A stretch of DNA of 64,000 bases, from NCBI RefSeq assembly GCF_017094485.1, contig NZ_CP064786.1, forward strand, positions 868,001 to 932,000, in the 5' to 3' direction. Positions within the stretch are counted from its first letter, which is position 1. Every line of letters starts with the position of its first letter. The position numbers and the translations under genes were made by a program. The DNA is from Natranaeroarchaeum sulfidigenes. Lineage in GTDB: Archaea; Halobacteriota; Halobacteria; Halobacteriales; Natronoarchaeaceae. Below are positions 43,821-53,861 of this stretch, piece by piece. The notes beneath the pieces are model-generated. The model saw nothing but the letters and a program-made list of their open reading frames with translations, was not told the origin of the DNA and searched no databases.

Positions 43821-44828
43821 CACGACGCTCGTCACGCCGACGCTTTCCAGAACCATCCAGCAGACGAACAGGCCGTACAGACAGAGCAACAGCCACGCCT
43901 CGGGATCCGTGATCTCGAAGTCGGTCCGCGCGGCCCCGAAGAGGGCGATTGTGGCGACGATCAGAAAGCCCATCATCGGCGCGGCGACCGCGAAGTCGAT
44001 TTCGGCCGCACCGATTATCAACACGCCGACCGGGATCGCCACCAGCAGATCGAAGATGTTGCTTCCGAAGACGTTCGCGAGGCTGATCGTCGAATCACCG
44101 TGCTGTGCAGCGCGAACGCTGATGATCGCATCCGGTAAGCTCGTTCCAGCGGCGATGATCGTTAGCCCCCAGAGAAAGGAGGGCGTCCCGAAGAACTCGC
44201 CGAGCCCGACGGCCGCCCGAACCAGCAATTCGACGCCGACCAGAATCACCAGCAGACCGAGCGCCAGCAAGCCCCACTGCTTGCCGACCGAGAGCGAGGA
44301 GGGTGGTGCAGGGGCGTCGAAGTCGCTCGTCTCCTGTTGCTGGATGAACAGATAGAGCCCGTACAGCGCGATTGCGGAGAGTGCGAGTGGGCGGGTGATC
44401 TCACCCACCAGCCCACCCTCCCCGTTGACCGGGTAGTAGATGACGGCAAACGAAAAGACGAGGAGAAGGGCAGCCACGGAGATAATATAGAACTGTGCCT
44501 CGCGGTAGACCAGCGCGCGACTGGACTCCAGGGTCCCCCGTCGGGCCAGCACCGAGAGAGCGGGGATCACGAGAATGTTGAACACTGCGGAGCCGACGAT
44601 CGCGCCGACGCCGAGGACGAACTCCTCGTAGAGTACGGTCGCGATCACGACGCTCGCCAGTTCGGGGAAGCTGGAGCCGACTGCGGCGATAATCGAGCCC
44701 TGTACGATCGCCGGCAGGCCGTAGTACAGCGCCAGCCTGTCGGCCGCGCCTTCGAGATAGAGACTGCCCTTCCAGACCAGTGCCGTAGCGATCGCAGAGA
44801 GGCCGAGAAGCCACAGTAACGTCAGCAT
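43815..44828 (-). CDS. Calcium/cation:sodium antiporter (CaCA family, YrbG-like)
   Basis: 337 residues, about ten transmembrane helices in two inverted halves. The alpha-repeats are visible: IAAVGSSFPELASVV (residues about 47-61) and IIAAGTSLPDAIIS (about 214-227), each with the Ser/Pro/Glu-Asp ion site; after each half GSAVFNILVIPAL and GSNIFDLLVAIPV complete the pairs. Exchanges Na+ for Ca2+ or another cation. No regulatory loop domain. Upstream gene direction suggests its own transcript. Confidence 0.92.
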   Translation of the reverse strand: MLTLLWLLGLSAIATALVWKGSLYLEGAADRLALYYGLPAIVQGSIIAAVGSSFPELASVVIATVLYEEFVLGVGAIVGSAVFNILVIPALSVLARRGTLESSRALVYREAQFYIISVAALLLVFSFAVIYYPVNGEGGLVGEITRPLALSAIALYGLYLFIQQQETSDFDAPAPPSSLSVGKQWGLLALGLLVILVGVELLVRAAVGLGEFFGTPSFLWGLTIIAAGTSLPDAIISVRAAQHGDSTISLANVFGSNIFDLLVAIPVGVLIIGAAEIDFAVAAPMMGFLIVATIALFGAARTDFEITDPEAWLLLCLYGLFVCWMVLESVGVTSVVL

Positions 44829-44873
44829 ACGTGCACGAACGGTGAGGGGGTAAAAGAAAGCCCCGGAGGTGAT

Positions 44874-45530
44874 CTAGAGCGCCAGCCAGAGCTGGACGAG
44901 GCCTGCAACGACGAGGACGCCCCCGCCGATCCGGACGAGCCGGCGGGTCGGCAGTGCCACTCTGTCGACACCGATCCCGTGACCTACCGCGGTCAGGACG
45001 GTGGTCGCCAGCATTAGCGCGCCGAACGTTCCCGCGTAGACTGCGAGCACGCCGACCGTCTGGGCCGTCGGCAGCGCGACCGACTGGAAGACGATCGAGA
45101 GGAACAGGGGAGCGACACAGCCGGCGGCCGCAAGCGCGTACAGTGCGCCGAACCCGCCGAAGCCAAGGACAGTCGTCCGACGTTCGGGAAGCGATACGTG
45201 GGGGCGAGGGCCGATATCGACAACCAGAGCGACGCCAAGCACGACCAGCGCGCCACCCACCAGTAGCTCTACAGTCGGAAGATACGCCTCGATCGACTGC
45301 TGTACGGCGACCGCCAGCACGGCCAGCACGGCGAACACGAGGACGACGCCGGCCGTCGCCGCGCCGCCCCGAAGCAACGCTCCTGACAGCGGCGGCTGCT
45401 CGTCGCCCGTCGACGCGACGTAATACCCCACATAGCCAGGAAGCAGGGCGTACGCACACGGCGAAAAGAACGTCGCGAGGCCAGCGCCCGCGGCCAGCCC
45501 TGCCGCGGCGAGAAAGCCGATCCAACTCAT
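44874..45530 (-). CDS. ccdA: Cytochrome c biogenesis membrane protein CcdA
   Basis: 218 residues, six transmembrane helices. It carries electrons across the membrane through two cysteines: FFSPCAYALLPGY at about residue 23 and AAAGCVAPLFLS at about residue 120, both preceding a proline as in the family. The substrate is likely the adjacent TlpA-type protein. Overlaps tlpA by 4 bp; last gene in SCO-tlpA-ccdA. Confidence 0.93.
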   Translation of the reverse strand: MSWIGFLAAAGLAAGAGLATFFSPCAYALLPGYVGYYVASTGDEQPPLSGALLRGGAATAGVVLVFAVLAVLAVAVQQSIEAYLPTVELLVGGALVVLGVALVVDIGPRPHVSLPERRTTVLGFGGFGALYALAAAGCVAPLFLSIVFQSVALPTAQTVGVLAVYAGTFGALMLATTVLTAVGHGIGVDRVALPTRRLVRIGGGVLVVAGLVQLWLAL

Positions 45531-46066
45531 CGTTCACCCAGCGCTCCGTCGATGCCTGACTGTAGTTCCTCGACCGTCTTCTCGCCGGTCGAACGCCACG
45601 CTACCTCGTTGTCGGCGTCCAGCACGAGCGTCGTCGGGACGGTCGAAACGTCGAACTCGGCGGTCAGGTCCAGTTCGGTGTCGACCCCGACCGACCACCG
45701 CCCATCGTTCCGGGACCACCAGTCCGCGACGTCTTCTCTGGTGACCGTCCCTCCGATGGCCTCGTTCGAGACCGAGAGAAACCGTACATCGGCGCCGTAC
45801 TCGTCGTAGACCTGTCCCAGTGCTGGCATCGACTCCGCACAGATCCGACACCACGTCGCAAAGACCGACAGGAGCGTGACGCGTCCGTCGGGGATGGTAA
45901 TCGACCCGGCCGTGCTGCCGGGGGCGTCGAGGGTTTCTATCTCGACCTGAGTGCTCTCGGCCGCCCCTGGCTGTTCACCTACATTCACCCGGTCGGTTGC
46001 GATGGCTGCACCCCCACCGAGAACCCCCACGCTCGCCGCCGCGGCGACGAACTCCCTCCGATTCAT
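45527..46066 (-). CDS. TlpA/ResA-type extracytoplasmic thioredoxin
   Basis: 179 residues. N-terminal MNRREFVAAAASVGVLGGGAAIA has an RR pair and hydrophobic core (Tat-like anchor; Tat is the main export route in haloarchaea). Thioredoxin fold follows, with active-site FATWCRICAESM at about residue 77 and cis-Pro VSTVPTTLVLD. Likely keeps apocytochrome or CuA thiols reduced with electrons from CcdA. Coupled by 4-bp overlaps to both neighbours. Confidence 0.92.
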   Translation of the reverse strand: MNRREFVAAAASVGVLGGGAAIATDRVNVGEQPGAAESTQVEIETLDAPGSTAGSITIPDGRVTLLSVFATWCRICAESMPALGQVYDEYGADVRFLSVSNEAIGGTVTREDVADWWSRNDGRWSVGVDTELDLTAEFDVSTVPTTLVLDADNEVAWRSTGEKTVEELQSGIDGALGER

Positions 46067-46749
46067 TCGAAATGGTTCCGAACTGCGGTAAGATCATCGA
46101 GCACGACATCGGGCTGGGGTGCTCCGCCGGCGTAGGCGCGTTCGACGTATCCGTCGACGTTGGTGAGCAGTGTCAGCGACTGGTGGTCGAACTCCATCTC
46201 GTGGCTGTCGCCCTCGTCGGGTGTGTACGCGTCGGTCTTCTGGAACGGAAGACCGAACGTCTCGCCGACGACTTCCTCGGCGCGCTCGTCGTTTTCTGGG
46301 CGCAGGAACTGCCAGTTCTCTGCACCTGGGTCGGCTCCTCTTGCTTCCGCGAACTCCCGGAGAACCTCCTCTGTGTCGTACACCGGATCGAACGTGATCG
46401 GCATGAGTGCAACCTCGTCGCTGTAGCCGTCCTCCGTGGCGTCGGTCTGGACCTGCGCCAGGTTCGCTGTCAGCGCCGGACAGACTTCGTGACAGCGTGT
46501 AAATAGGAAGGTGAACAGCGTGTGACGTTCACCGACGAACTCGCGGGTGTTCACTTCACGGTCGTGAATCGGAGAGGGAAGCGTGGCCTCGGGCAGCTCC
46601 TGTCCGTACGCTGGATATGCGAGATCTGCCGGATCAGCCTGCTGGTCGTCGGGCGTGTCGAGTGCAGTCGGTCCATCCTCGCCGAGACAGCCCGCAGCCG
46701 CAACGACGCCGATGCCGGCGGCCGCTCGAAGAAGGTTACGGCGATGCAT
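46063..46749 (-). CDS. SCO1/SenC-family copper chaperone, lipoprotein
   Basis: 228 residues. MHRRNLLRAAAGIGVVAAAGCLGEDG is a Tat-type signal with a lipobox Cys. SCO motif FLFTRCHEVCPAL (CxxxC copper site) at about residue 90 and the distal His in MEFDHQSLTLLTN near 187. SCO proteins insert copper into the CuA centre of oxidase subunit II. First gene of the three-gene SCO-tlpA-ccdA operon, a set for oxidase and cytochrome maturation. Confidence 0.93.
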   Translation of the reverse strand: MHRRNLLRAAAGIGVVAAAGCLGEDGPTALDTPDDQQADPADLAYPAYGQELPEATLPSPIHDREVNTREFVGERHTLFTFLFTRCHEVCPALTANLAQVQTDATEDGYSDEVALMPITFDPVYDTEEVLREFAEARGADPGAENWQFLRPENDERAEEVVGETFGLPFQKTDAYTPDEGDSHEMEFDHQSLTLLTNVDGYVERAYAGGAPQPDVVLDDLTAVRNHFE

Positions 46750-46803
46750 TATCAGCAGTTGGGGCTCCCCGAGTAAAGCCGAATTGGTGCGATCGTCGAA
46801 CGG

Positions 46804-48627
46804 CTAGTCCAGCACGACCAGCACGTCACCCATATCGACGCTGTCCTCTTCGGCGACGGCGATCTGTGTGACCTCGCCGCCGCGTTCCGCGACCACGTCG
46901 TTTTCCATTTTCATCGCCTCGAGGACGCAGATCACGTCACCAGCGGCGACTTCGTCGCCCACCTCGACATTGATCTCCAGGATTGTCCCCTGCATCTCCG
47001 CGGTGACTGTCTCGCCGTCACCCATGATCTCCGTTTCGTCGGTCCCGTCAGGCCCCACGGTATCCGGTCGGTCGTCGCCCCCCGAGGACGGCTGGGCGGT
47101 GATCGGTGTTGCGCCGCGCTCTTCGAGATCCACGTCGAACCGTTTCCCGTTGACTTCGACGGTGAACTGCCGCTCGACGACTGACTCCTCGTCCCCGTCG
47201 TCGCCGATCGTGTCGGCACCCCACTGGACCTGAGCCTCCTCGATCCGGGATGGATCCAGTTCCTCGTCGAGGTATTTCGTTGTGTGACGCCCGTCGACGA
47301 ACGCCTTGTCGCTCAACATCAGTCTGTGGAACGGAATTACGGTGGTCAGCCCCTCGATCTCGAACTCACGGAGGGCGCGCAGGCTTCGACTGATACACTC
47401 GTCTCGGTCGCTCCCGTAGACGATCAGTTTTGCGACCATCGAATCGTAGTCCCCGCCGATCTCGTCGCCCTGACGCAGGGCGTCGTCGACACGGACACCG
47501 ATCCCCCCCGGCGGATCGTAGGTTCGGAGCGTCCCCGTCTGGGGGGCGAACTCCTCGGCCGCATTCTCGGCGTTGATCCGGAACTCGATGGCGTGACCGT
47601 CGAACTCGACGTCGTCCTGCTCGAAGGCGAGTTCCTCGCCCGCGGCGACGCGGAGCTGCCATTTGACGATATCGATGCCCGTGATCTCCTCGGTGACGCA
47701 GTGTTCGACCTGAATACGGGTGTTCACTTCGAGGAAGTAGAAGTTCGTATCGGGTCCGAGCAGTTCGCCCGCCTCCCGGTCCGGGTCCTCCTCGACGAGG
47801 AACTCGACGGTCCCGGCGTTCGTGTAGTCGGCAGCCTGAACGCCGCGACGGGCCGCTTCGCCGATCTGCTCGCGCAGCTCATCCGTGAGTGCCGGGCTCG
47901 GCCCTTCCTCGATGACTTTCTGGTGGCGTCGCTGGAGCGAGCAGTCCCGTTCCCCGAGATGCCTGACGTTCCCCTCTCCGTCGGCGATGATCTGTACCTC
48001 GACGTGACGTGGGTTCTCCAGAAACCGTTCGAGATACACCGAATCGTTGTCGAAATAGGCCTCACCCTCGCGTTTCGCACTCGTCAGTTGGTCCTCGATC
48101 TCCTCGGGTCCCTCAACGATCTTCATGCCGCGTCCGCCGCCACCGCCCTCGGCCTTGATCGCGATCGGATAGCCGTGTTCCTCACCGAACGCCTCGACTT
48201 CCTCCGGTTCGGTCACCGGGTCCGTCGTCCCCGGAACGATCGGGACGCCGGCCGAATCCATCACTTTGCGCGCTTTCGTCTTCTCACCGAGTTGCTCCAT
48301 GGCGTCGGCCGAGGGGCCGATCCACGTGATCTCGGTCTCCTCGACCTTACCCGCGAACTCGGCGTTCTCCGCGAGGAAGCCGTAGCCGGGATGGATCGCG
48401 TCGGCGTTTGCCTTCCGTGCTGCCTCGATGACCGCCTCGTGGTCGAGATAGGAGTCGGCCGCCCGTGCGGGGCCGATGTTGTACGCCTCGTCGGCGTATC
48501 GAACGTGGCCCGCGTTCTTGTCGGCCTCGCTGTAGACAGCGACGGTCCCGACGTTCAACTCCTCACAGGCTCGCATCACCCGAACCGCGATCTCTCCACG
48601 GTTCGCAACCAGGACCTTCCTGAACAT
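46804..48627 (-). CDS. pccA: Acetyl/propionyl-CoA carboxylase alpha subunit (biotin carboxylase + biotin carrier)
   Basis: 607 residues. Biotin carboxylase (1-450): [20 protein letters not shown]-grasp [11 protein letters not shown] at about 160, [10 protein letters not shown] at about 300 and FRINAEN. After a linker ([11 protein letters not shown]) comes a carrier domain with the biotinyl lysine in [11 protein letters not shown] near residue 575. It carboxylates biotin for transfer by the beta subunit. The haloarchaeal enzyme is used for propionyl-CoA (and possibly acetyl-CoA) carboxylation. Same direction as pccB, with cysK and a small acc gene between. Confidence 0.95.
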   Translation of the reverse strand: MFRKVLVANRGEIAVRVMRACEELNVGTVAVYSEADKNAGHVRYADEAYNIGPARAADSYLDHEAVIEAARKANADAIHPGYGFLAENAEFAGKVEETEITWIGPSADAMEQLGEKTKARKVMDSAGVPIVPGTTDPVTEPEEVEAFGEEHGYPIAIKAEGGGGGRGMKIVEGPEEIEDQLTSAKREGEAYFDNDSVYLERFLENPRHVEVQIIADGEGNVRHLGERDCSLQRRHQKVIEEGPSPALTDELREQIGEAARRGVQAADYTNAGTVEFLVEEDPDREAGELLGPDTNFYFLEVNTRIQVEHCVTEEITGIDIVKWQLRVAAGEELAFEQDDVEFDGHAIEFRINAENAAEEFAPQTGTLRTYDPPGGIGVRVDDALRQGDEIGGDYDSMVAKLIVYGSDRDECISRSLRALREFEIEGLTTVIPFHRLMLSDKAFVDGRHTTKYLDEELDPSRIEEAQVQWGADTIGDDGDEESVVERQFTVEVNGKRFDVDLEERGATPITAQPSSGGDDRPDTVGPDGTDETEIMGDGETVTAEMQGTILEINVEVGDEVAAGDVICVLEAMKMENDVVAERGGEVTQIAVAEEDSVDMGDVLVVLD

Positions 48628-48678
48628 TCTTGATCGAAATATCAGCGACCACGTACCTTACTTTTCCGGTTCGGGGAG

Positions 48679-49599
48679 TCACTCGGGCGCGTACAGATCC
48701 GTGGATAGATACCGCTCACCAGTGTCGGGGAGGATGACGACGGTGCAATCATCGGGGTTCTCCGCCGCGTATTCCCGTCCCGCGGCCAGCGCGGCACCCG
48801 AGGAAATTCCGATCATGAGTCCTTCGTTACGTCCGAACCATCTCGCGGTCTCTTTGGCACGATCGGTGTCTACATCCCGGACCTCATCGATCAGTTCCAT
48901 CCGCAGGATCTCCGGCACGAAGCCCGGACCGATCCCCTGTATGCCGTGGCTATCGTCGCTTTGCTCGGTCAGCGTTGGCGATTCGGCCGGTTCCACGGCG
49001 ACGGTCGTGACATTCGCGCCGCGTTCCTCGTCGAAGTACTCGGCAAGCCCGGTGATCGTTCCTCCCGTCCCGACCCCCGCGACGACCGCGTCGACGCGCC
49101 CGCCCGTATCTCGCCAAATCTCCGGGCCAGTCGTCTTGCGATGAGCGGTCGGGTTTGCATCGTTTTCGAACTGTCGGGCGAGGATGGCGTTGTCGTGCTC
49201 GTCGACGATTTCCGCAGCCCGTTCGTTCGCACCCGTCATGCCGTCGTCGGCCGGCGTCAGCTCCAGTTCCGCGCCCAGCGCGGCGAGCATGGCACGGCGT
49301 TCTTCGGACATCGACTCGGGCATCGTCAGCACGCAATCGTATCCACGGGCGGCAGAAATCGCGGCGAGCCCGATCCCTGTGTTGCCGCTGGTCGCCTCGA
49401 CGACGGTCCCACCCGGTTCGAGCGCACCGGAACGCTCCGCCGCGTCGATAATCTCACGGCCGATCCGGTCTTTTACTGAGTAGGGATTTTGCGCCTCGAT
49501 CTTTGCGTACAGGTTCTCACCGATGCGCAACAGTGGAGTTTCACCGATCAACTCGGCGACCGAGTCGCTGACGTTCATCTCGGATTCGGTCGTAGCCAT
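48679..49599 (-). CDS. cysK: Cysteine synthase (O-acetylserine sulfhydrylase)
   Basis: 306 residues. PLP fold-type II: Lys in YSVKDRIGREII at about 40, EATSGNTGIGLA at about 63, GVGTGGTITG at about 174 (phosphate loop), and GISSGAAL near 262. Makes cysteine from O-acetylserine and sulfide. It is inserted between the small acc gene (69 bp upstream) and pccA (51 bp downstream) on the same strand, an unusual context for carboxylase genes. Confidence 0.94.
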   Translation of the reverse strand: MATTESEMNVSDSVAELIGETPLLRIGENLYAKIEAQNPYSVKDRIGREIIDAAERSGALEPGGTVVEATSGNTGIGLAAISAARGYDCVLTMPESMSEERRAMLAALGAELELTPADDGMTGANERAAEIVDEHDNAILARQFENDANPTAHRKTTGPEIWRDTGGRVDAVVAGVGTGGTITGLAEYFDEERGANVTTVAVEPAESPTLTEQSDDSHGIQGIGPGFVPEILRMELIDEVRDVDTDRAKETARWFGRNEGLMIGISSGAALAAGREYAAENPDDCTVVILPDTGERYLSTDLYAPE

Positions 49600-49668
49600 C
49601 GATGGAAGAAACAGAGCTGATAGACATAAGCTCCGCTCCGATTCCAGCCGGTTGAGAATCCCAAACCA

Positions 49669-49980
49669 CTAGAACCGATCGCTGCGTCCGGCAGCAGTCC
49701 ACTGATCGGTCGGCGCGTCGAGCGGAACACGTCCTGTTGAGCCGCTACAGCCATCGAGCTTTCCGGCGAAGGCCCAACGCTTGCCCTGCCACGTCTCCTC
49801 CTCGCTTTCTCCACGTGCCGCGGCCAGTTCCCGGTCTCGGAGGTGTGCGCCGATCGCCGCGGCGATAGCGGCCGCCTCGGCGTCGCTCACAGTTTGGGGA
49901 AGCGACAACGAGACGTCCTGGGGCAGTACGTCCCCGAGGGAGTGGTTGACCGTCTCTGGATCGGTAGTTGTGTTCGACAT
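49669..49980 (-). CDS. Acc operon small protein (carboxylase epsilon-like)
   Basis: 103 residues from [18 protein letters not shown] helical N-terminus ([20 protein letters not shown]) is followed by [15 protein letters not shown], like the WxxxxR motif in the small epsilon subunit of actinobacterial acyl-CoA carboxylases, which bridges alpha and beta subunits. ATG at 49980 sits 3 bp after the pccB stop. A third carboxylase subunit is the best reading, and haloarchaeal propionyl-CoA carboxylase is known to need such a small subunit. Confidence 0.8.
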   Translation of the reverse strand: MSNTTTDPETVNHSLGDVLPQDVSLSLPQTVSDAEAAAIAAAIGAHLRDRELAAARGESEEETWQGKRWAFAGKLDGCSGSTGRVPLDAPTDQWTAAGRSDRF

Positions 49981-49983
49981 CAC

Positions 49984-51534
49984 TCAAAGCGGAATGTTAC
50001 CGTGTTTCTTGTCCGGCTGGTCCTCGCGCTTCGAGCGGAGCATCTCCAGATCCTGCACGAGCCGCGGGCGCGTCTCGGTCGGCTCGATGACGTCGTCGAG
50101 ATAGCCCCGGTCGGCAGCGGTGTAGGGGTTGGCGAACTCATCGCGGTACTCCTGGATCAGCTCCTGCCGGAGTGCCTCGGTGTCCTCGGCCGCTTCGAGC
50201 TCGTCGCTGTAAAGCAGGTTTACCGCACCCTGTGGCCCCATCACCGCGATTTCGGCCGTCGGCCAGGCGTAGTTGACGTCCGCGCCGAGGTGTTTCGACG
50301 CCATCACGCAGTAGGCTCCGCCGTAGGCCTTGCGGGTGATGACTGTGAGCAGCGGGACTGTCGCCTCGGAGTACGCATAGAGCAACTTCGCACCGTGACG
50401 GATGATTCCGCGGTGTTCCTGATCGGTCCCCGGCATGTAGCCCGGTACGTCGACGAAAGAGACGATCGGGATATTGAAGGCGTCACAGAACCGGACGAAC
50501 CGGGCTGCCTTCATGCTCGAATCGACCGTTAGCGTCCCGGCGTTGACCCGGGGCTGGTTCGCGACAACGCCGACCGAGTACCCGTCGAGTCGCGAGAAGC
50601 CGACGACGATGTTCTTTGCGAAGTTCTCGTTGACCTCGAAAAAGGACCCCTCGTCCATCACTGAATCGATGACATCGACCATATCGTACGGCTTCTGTGG
50701 GCTCGGCGGGACTATCTCGTTGAGCCGGTCGTCCTGCCGGTCGGGGTCGTCCCACGGTTCGACCCGTGGCGGATCCTCGACGTTGTTCTGCGGAAGATAC
50801 GAGAGCAAATGACGAATCCGGTCTAGTGCCGTCTCGTCGTCGGGCACGGAGAACTGCGCTACGCCCGTCGTCGAACTGTGTGTCGACGCGCCGCCCAGTT
50901 CTTCGTGAGAGACCTCCTCGCCCGTCACCGTCTTCGTGACGCCCGGTCCCGTGATGTACATGTGGCTCGTATCCTCGACCATGAAGATGAAGTCGGTAAT
51001 CGAGGGAGAGTAGACGGCCCCACCTGCACACGGGCCCATGATTCCGGATATCTGTGGGATGACACCGCTTGCCTGCTGGTTTCGGTGGAAGATTTCGGTA
51101 AAGCCCGCGAGGCTGTTGACGCCTTCCTGGATGCGTGCTCCCGCCGAGTCGTTCAGGCCGACGATCGGACAGCCGACCTCCATCGCGGTGTCCATTGCCT
51201 TGCAGATCTTCTCGGCGAACACCTCACCGAGCGAGCCGCCAAATACTGTGAAGTCGTGCGCGAAGACGAACACCTTTCGACCATCGACCTCGCCATAGCC
51301 CGTCACGACTCCATCGGTCAGTATCTTTCGCTCTTCCATCCCGAAGTTGTGGCTCCCGTGGGTCCGGAGCTTGTCGAACTCGTGGAAGGTGCCGTCGTCG
51401 AGGAAGTACTCGATACGCTCTCGGGCGGTCATCTTCCCCTTGTCGTGTTGGCGTTCGATTCGGGACTCACCGCCGCCGAGTTCGGCCTCCTCGCGGAGCT
51501 CTCGGAGCTCCGCGATCCGATCTTCCATCGTCAT
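49984..51534 (-). CDS. pccB: Propionyl-CoA carboxylase beta subunit (carboxyltransferase)
   Basis: 516 residues from ATG MTMEDRIAELRELREEAEL, typical PccB length; the longer upstream frame (to 51822) is rejected as unlike the family and overlaps the NSS gene. Crotonase-fold halves: GGSLGEVFAEKICKAMD (about 110), GLNDSAGARIQEGVNSL (about 135) and the C-terminal SFVDVPGYMPGTDQE (about 380), AYGGAYCVMASK (about 425). Transfers CO2 from biotin to propionyl-CoA. First gene of the carboxylase set. Confidence 0.95.
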   Translation of the reverse strand: MTMEDRIAELRELREEAELGGGESRIERQHDKGKMTARERIEYFLDDGTFHEFDKLRTHGSHNFGMEERKILTDGVVTGYGEVDGRKVFVFAHDFTVFGGSLGEVFAEKICKAMDTAMEVGCPIVGLNDSAGARIQEGVNSLAGFTEIFHRNQQASGVIPQISGIMGPCAGGAVYSPSITDFIFMVEDTSHMYITGPGVTKTVTGEEVSHEELGGASTHSSTTGVAQFSVPDDETALDRIRHLLSYLPQNNVEDPPRVEPWDDPDRQDDRLNEIVPPSPQKPYDMVDVIDSVMDEGSFFEVNENFAKNIVVGFSRLDGYSVGVVANQPRVNAGTLTVDSSMKAARFVRFCDAFNIPIVSFVDVPGYMPGTDQEHRGIIRHGAKLLYAYSEATVPLLTVITRKAYGGAYCVMASKHLGADVNYAWPTAEIAVMGPQGAVNLLYSDELEAAEDTEALRQELIQEYRDEFANPYTAADRGYLDDVIEPTETRPRLVQDLEMLRSKREDQPDKKHGNIPL

Positions 51535-51616
51535 GACATCACCCTCTCGATCGTCTTCATACCGCGAGTATCGGCGACCGAATGGAAAAGATTTCCGCAA
51601 CCAGCGACTGCGTATC

Positions 51617-52957
51617 TCAGGCGATAACGCCGAACTCGACGAGCTGGTTATACGCGTAAAAGACCAGCACAATGGCGACAACAAAGAGCACGACTGTTCG
51701 GACGTACCACAGCCAGAGCTGGGGGAGCCGTCCTTCAGCACCGCTTTTGAGTCCCTTCGATAGCTCGTCGTCGGAATGGGGGAACACCCAGCCGACGAAG
51801 ATGACCAGCAAGAAGACGCCAAGCGGGAGCATGAAGCCGCCGGTAATCCCGTCGATGAGATCGAGCGTTTCGAGATCCATCGCCGACGGGACGCCGAGCA
51901 GGAAGATCAGCCCAGCCATCCCGTAGGTGGCTTTCTTCCGTTCCACGCCGTACGAGTCGATCAGGTACGAGACCAGCACTTCGAGAATGCTGATCGCGCT
52001 CGACAGTGCGCCGATGGCGACCACGCCGAAGAAGAGGACGCCGACGATGTGGCTTCCCGGGATTTCGGCGATGGCACCGCCGACACCGATGAACAGCTCA
52101 CCAGGGCCGCCGTCACCCGGCGTCGCGCCGATGGCGAACAGCACCGGGAAGATGATGAGCCCGGCCATGACCGCGACCAGCGTGTCGAGACCAGCGATCC
52201 ACCCACTGTCCTCGGCGAGGTTCCGATCCTCTCCAATGTACGAGGCATACGTGATCATCACGCCCATCCCGAGCGACAGGGTGAAAAACGCCTGGCCAGC
52301 AGCCGCTGGCAGGATGGTCGTCCAGTTCTCCGCGAGGACGTCAAGGTCGGGTGAAAGGAACCACGAGTAGCCGGCCATTGCGCCATCGAGCGTCGCAGCA
52401 TATCCGATCAGCACGAGCATGACGACGACCAGTGCCGGAATCATTGCCTTGACTGCGAGTTCGATGCCGCGTTTGACTCCGGCTGCGACGATGACGGCTG
52501 TCAGGGCGATAAAGAGCCCGTGTAGCGCGATCGTCATCGTCCCCTCGGAAACCGCCGCGAAGTATGCCTCCGGGTTCTCGAAGTACGCGCCGGTCACGCT
52601 GCCACCCGTGTATCGTAGTACCCACCCCGCAGCGACGGAGTAGAAGGACATGATCATCAATCCGGTGAGAACGAACAGTCCGCCGATGTACCGCCAGCTA
52701 CCGTACCCTAACTCGGTGAACGCCTTGACGGGGCTTTGCTTGGCTCGACGTCCGATGACGAACTCGACGAGGATCACGGGAATCCCGATGAGCACGACGA
52801 AGAGGAGATAGATGAGCAGAAAGGCTCCGCCACCCTCCTGTCCGATCTGGAACGGGAACCGCCAGATGTTTCCAAGACCAACTGCGCTCCCTACTGCAGC
52901 GAGGATAAACCCAAGACGGGTCGCCCACTGTTCTCGACTGCCGGATGACTCTACCAT
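51617..52957 (-). CDS. Neurotransmitter:sodium symporter (NSS/SNF) family transporter
   Basis: 446 residues, about eleven to twelve transmembrane helices. TM1 signature AVGSAVGLGNIWRFPFQIGQEGGGAFLLIY (residues about 24-52) with the unwound Na+/substrate site, AAGQAFFTLSLGMGVM (TM6), and IALSSAISILEVLVS-like region. Prokaryotic LeuT relatives take up amino acids with Na+. The substrate is not visible. ATG at 52957 used; a GTG three codons earlier exists. Sits 82 bp upstream of pccB in the same direction. Confidence 0.92.
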   Translation of the reverse strand: MVESSGSREQWATRLGFILAAVGSAVGLGNIWRFPFQIGQEGGGAFLLIYLLFVVLIGIPVILVEFVIGRRAKQSPVKAFTELGYGSWRYIGGLFVLTGLMIMSFYSVAAGWVLRYTGGSVTGAYFENPEAYFAAVSEGTMTIALHGLFIALTAVIVAAGVKRGIELAVKAMIPALVVVMLVLIGYAATLDGAMAGYSWFLSPDLDVLAENWTTILPAAAGQAFFTLSLGMGVMITYASYIGEDRNLAEDSGWIAGLDTLVAVMAGLIIFPVLFAIGATPGDGGPGELFIGVGGAIAEIPGSHIVGVLFFGVVAIGALSSAISILEVLVSYLIDSYGVERKKATYGMAGLIFLLGVPSAMDLETLDLIDGITGGFMLPLGVFLLVIFVGWVFPHSDDELSKGLKSGAEGRLPQLWLWYVRTVVLFVVAIVLVFYAYNQLVEFGVIA

Positions 52958-53077
52958 ACGTACCACCTGTACGATGGCATTTAATAAATCTAATCTTTCG
53001 TATAAGGGGTTTCAGCAAATGTACAGATCACCGGTCTCCAAACGATTTGAAAACACGATCGTCAACTCAAAACCGAA

Positions 53078-53788
53078 TCACGCCTCCCCGTAGACCGGCA
53101 CCGCCGCGCCGCTCGTCGGACTCGCGGCGTCGCTACAGAGGAAGGCGATCACGCCTGCGATGTCCACAGGGTCAACCCACTTGTCCTGGTTCGATCCCGA
53201 CATCATCTCACGGTTCATCGGCGTGTCGATCACGCTCGGCATCACCGCGTTTGCCCGGACCACCCCCTCGTTTTCGGCCGCAATGGTTTCGGTCAGTCGG
53301 CGAATGCTCGCCTTCGATGCTCTGTAGGGACCGTCGCCTTCACCACCTTCGAGGGAGGAGCGAGAGCTGATGCTCACGATCGATCCCTCGGCGTCCTGCA
53401 GGTGGGGCAGGGTGTGTTTTGAGGCGAGGAACGCGGTTTTGAGGTTGACGTCGAACAGCATGTCGAACTCGTCGACCGGCGTCTCCTCGATTGGCTGACC
53501 GCCGCGCCAGGTTCCGGCGACGTTCACGAGATGATCGATCCCACCGTGAGCATCGGCGATCTCATCGATGCCCCGTTCGACATCCTCCTCGTCGGTGAGA
53601 TCGATCCGGTAGTAGGCGGTACGCTCGTCGAGATCGAGCAGTGCATCCTCGTCATCGGAGTCGAGCACGTCGACGGCGGCGACCCTTGCGCCCGCATCGC
53701 TGAACCGCTCGGCGACGGCGCTACCGAGCGCCCCGCAAGCACCAGTTACGACGACGACCCGATCACTGAAATCGAAGCTAACGGACAT
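53078..53788 (-). CDS. Short-chain dehydrogenase/reductase (FabG-like)
   Basis: 236 residues. Classical SDR: VVVTGACGALGSAVAERF (TGxxxGxG) at about 12-29, AAVDVLDSDDED, NVAGTW, catalytic Ser in VSISSRSS and Tyr/Lys in YRASKASIRRLTE near 147. Ends with GAAVPVYGEA (about 227). Unlike the SDR at 18606, all four catalytic residues are present. Substrate unknown. Confidence 0.9.
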   Translation of the reverse strand: MSVSFDFSDRVVVVTGACGALGSAVAERFSDAGARVAAVDVLDSDDEDALLDLDERTAYYRIDLTDEEDVERGIDEIADAHGGIDHLVNVAGTWRGGQPIEETPVDEFDMLFDVNLKTAFLASKHTLPHLQDAEGSIVSISSRSSLEGGEGDGPYRASKASIRRLTETIAAENEGVVRANAVMPSVIDTPMNREMMSGSNQDKWVDPVDIAGVIAFLCSDAASPTSGAAVPVYGEA

Positions 53789-53861
53789 ACGTCCCGTAGG
53801 GGCGGGAGCGAAATGAATTCAGGGGGCAGAATATTAAGACGCTGGCAGCCGAGCCTCGACC

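Noticed and set aside
47284-48633. 449-codon plus-strand frame opposite pccA
   Set aside because: Mirror of the biotin carboxylase codons in GC-rich DNA; no motif.
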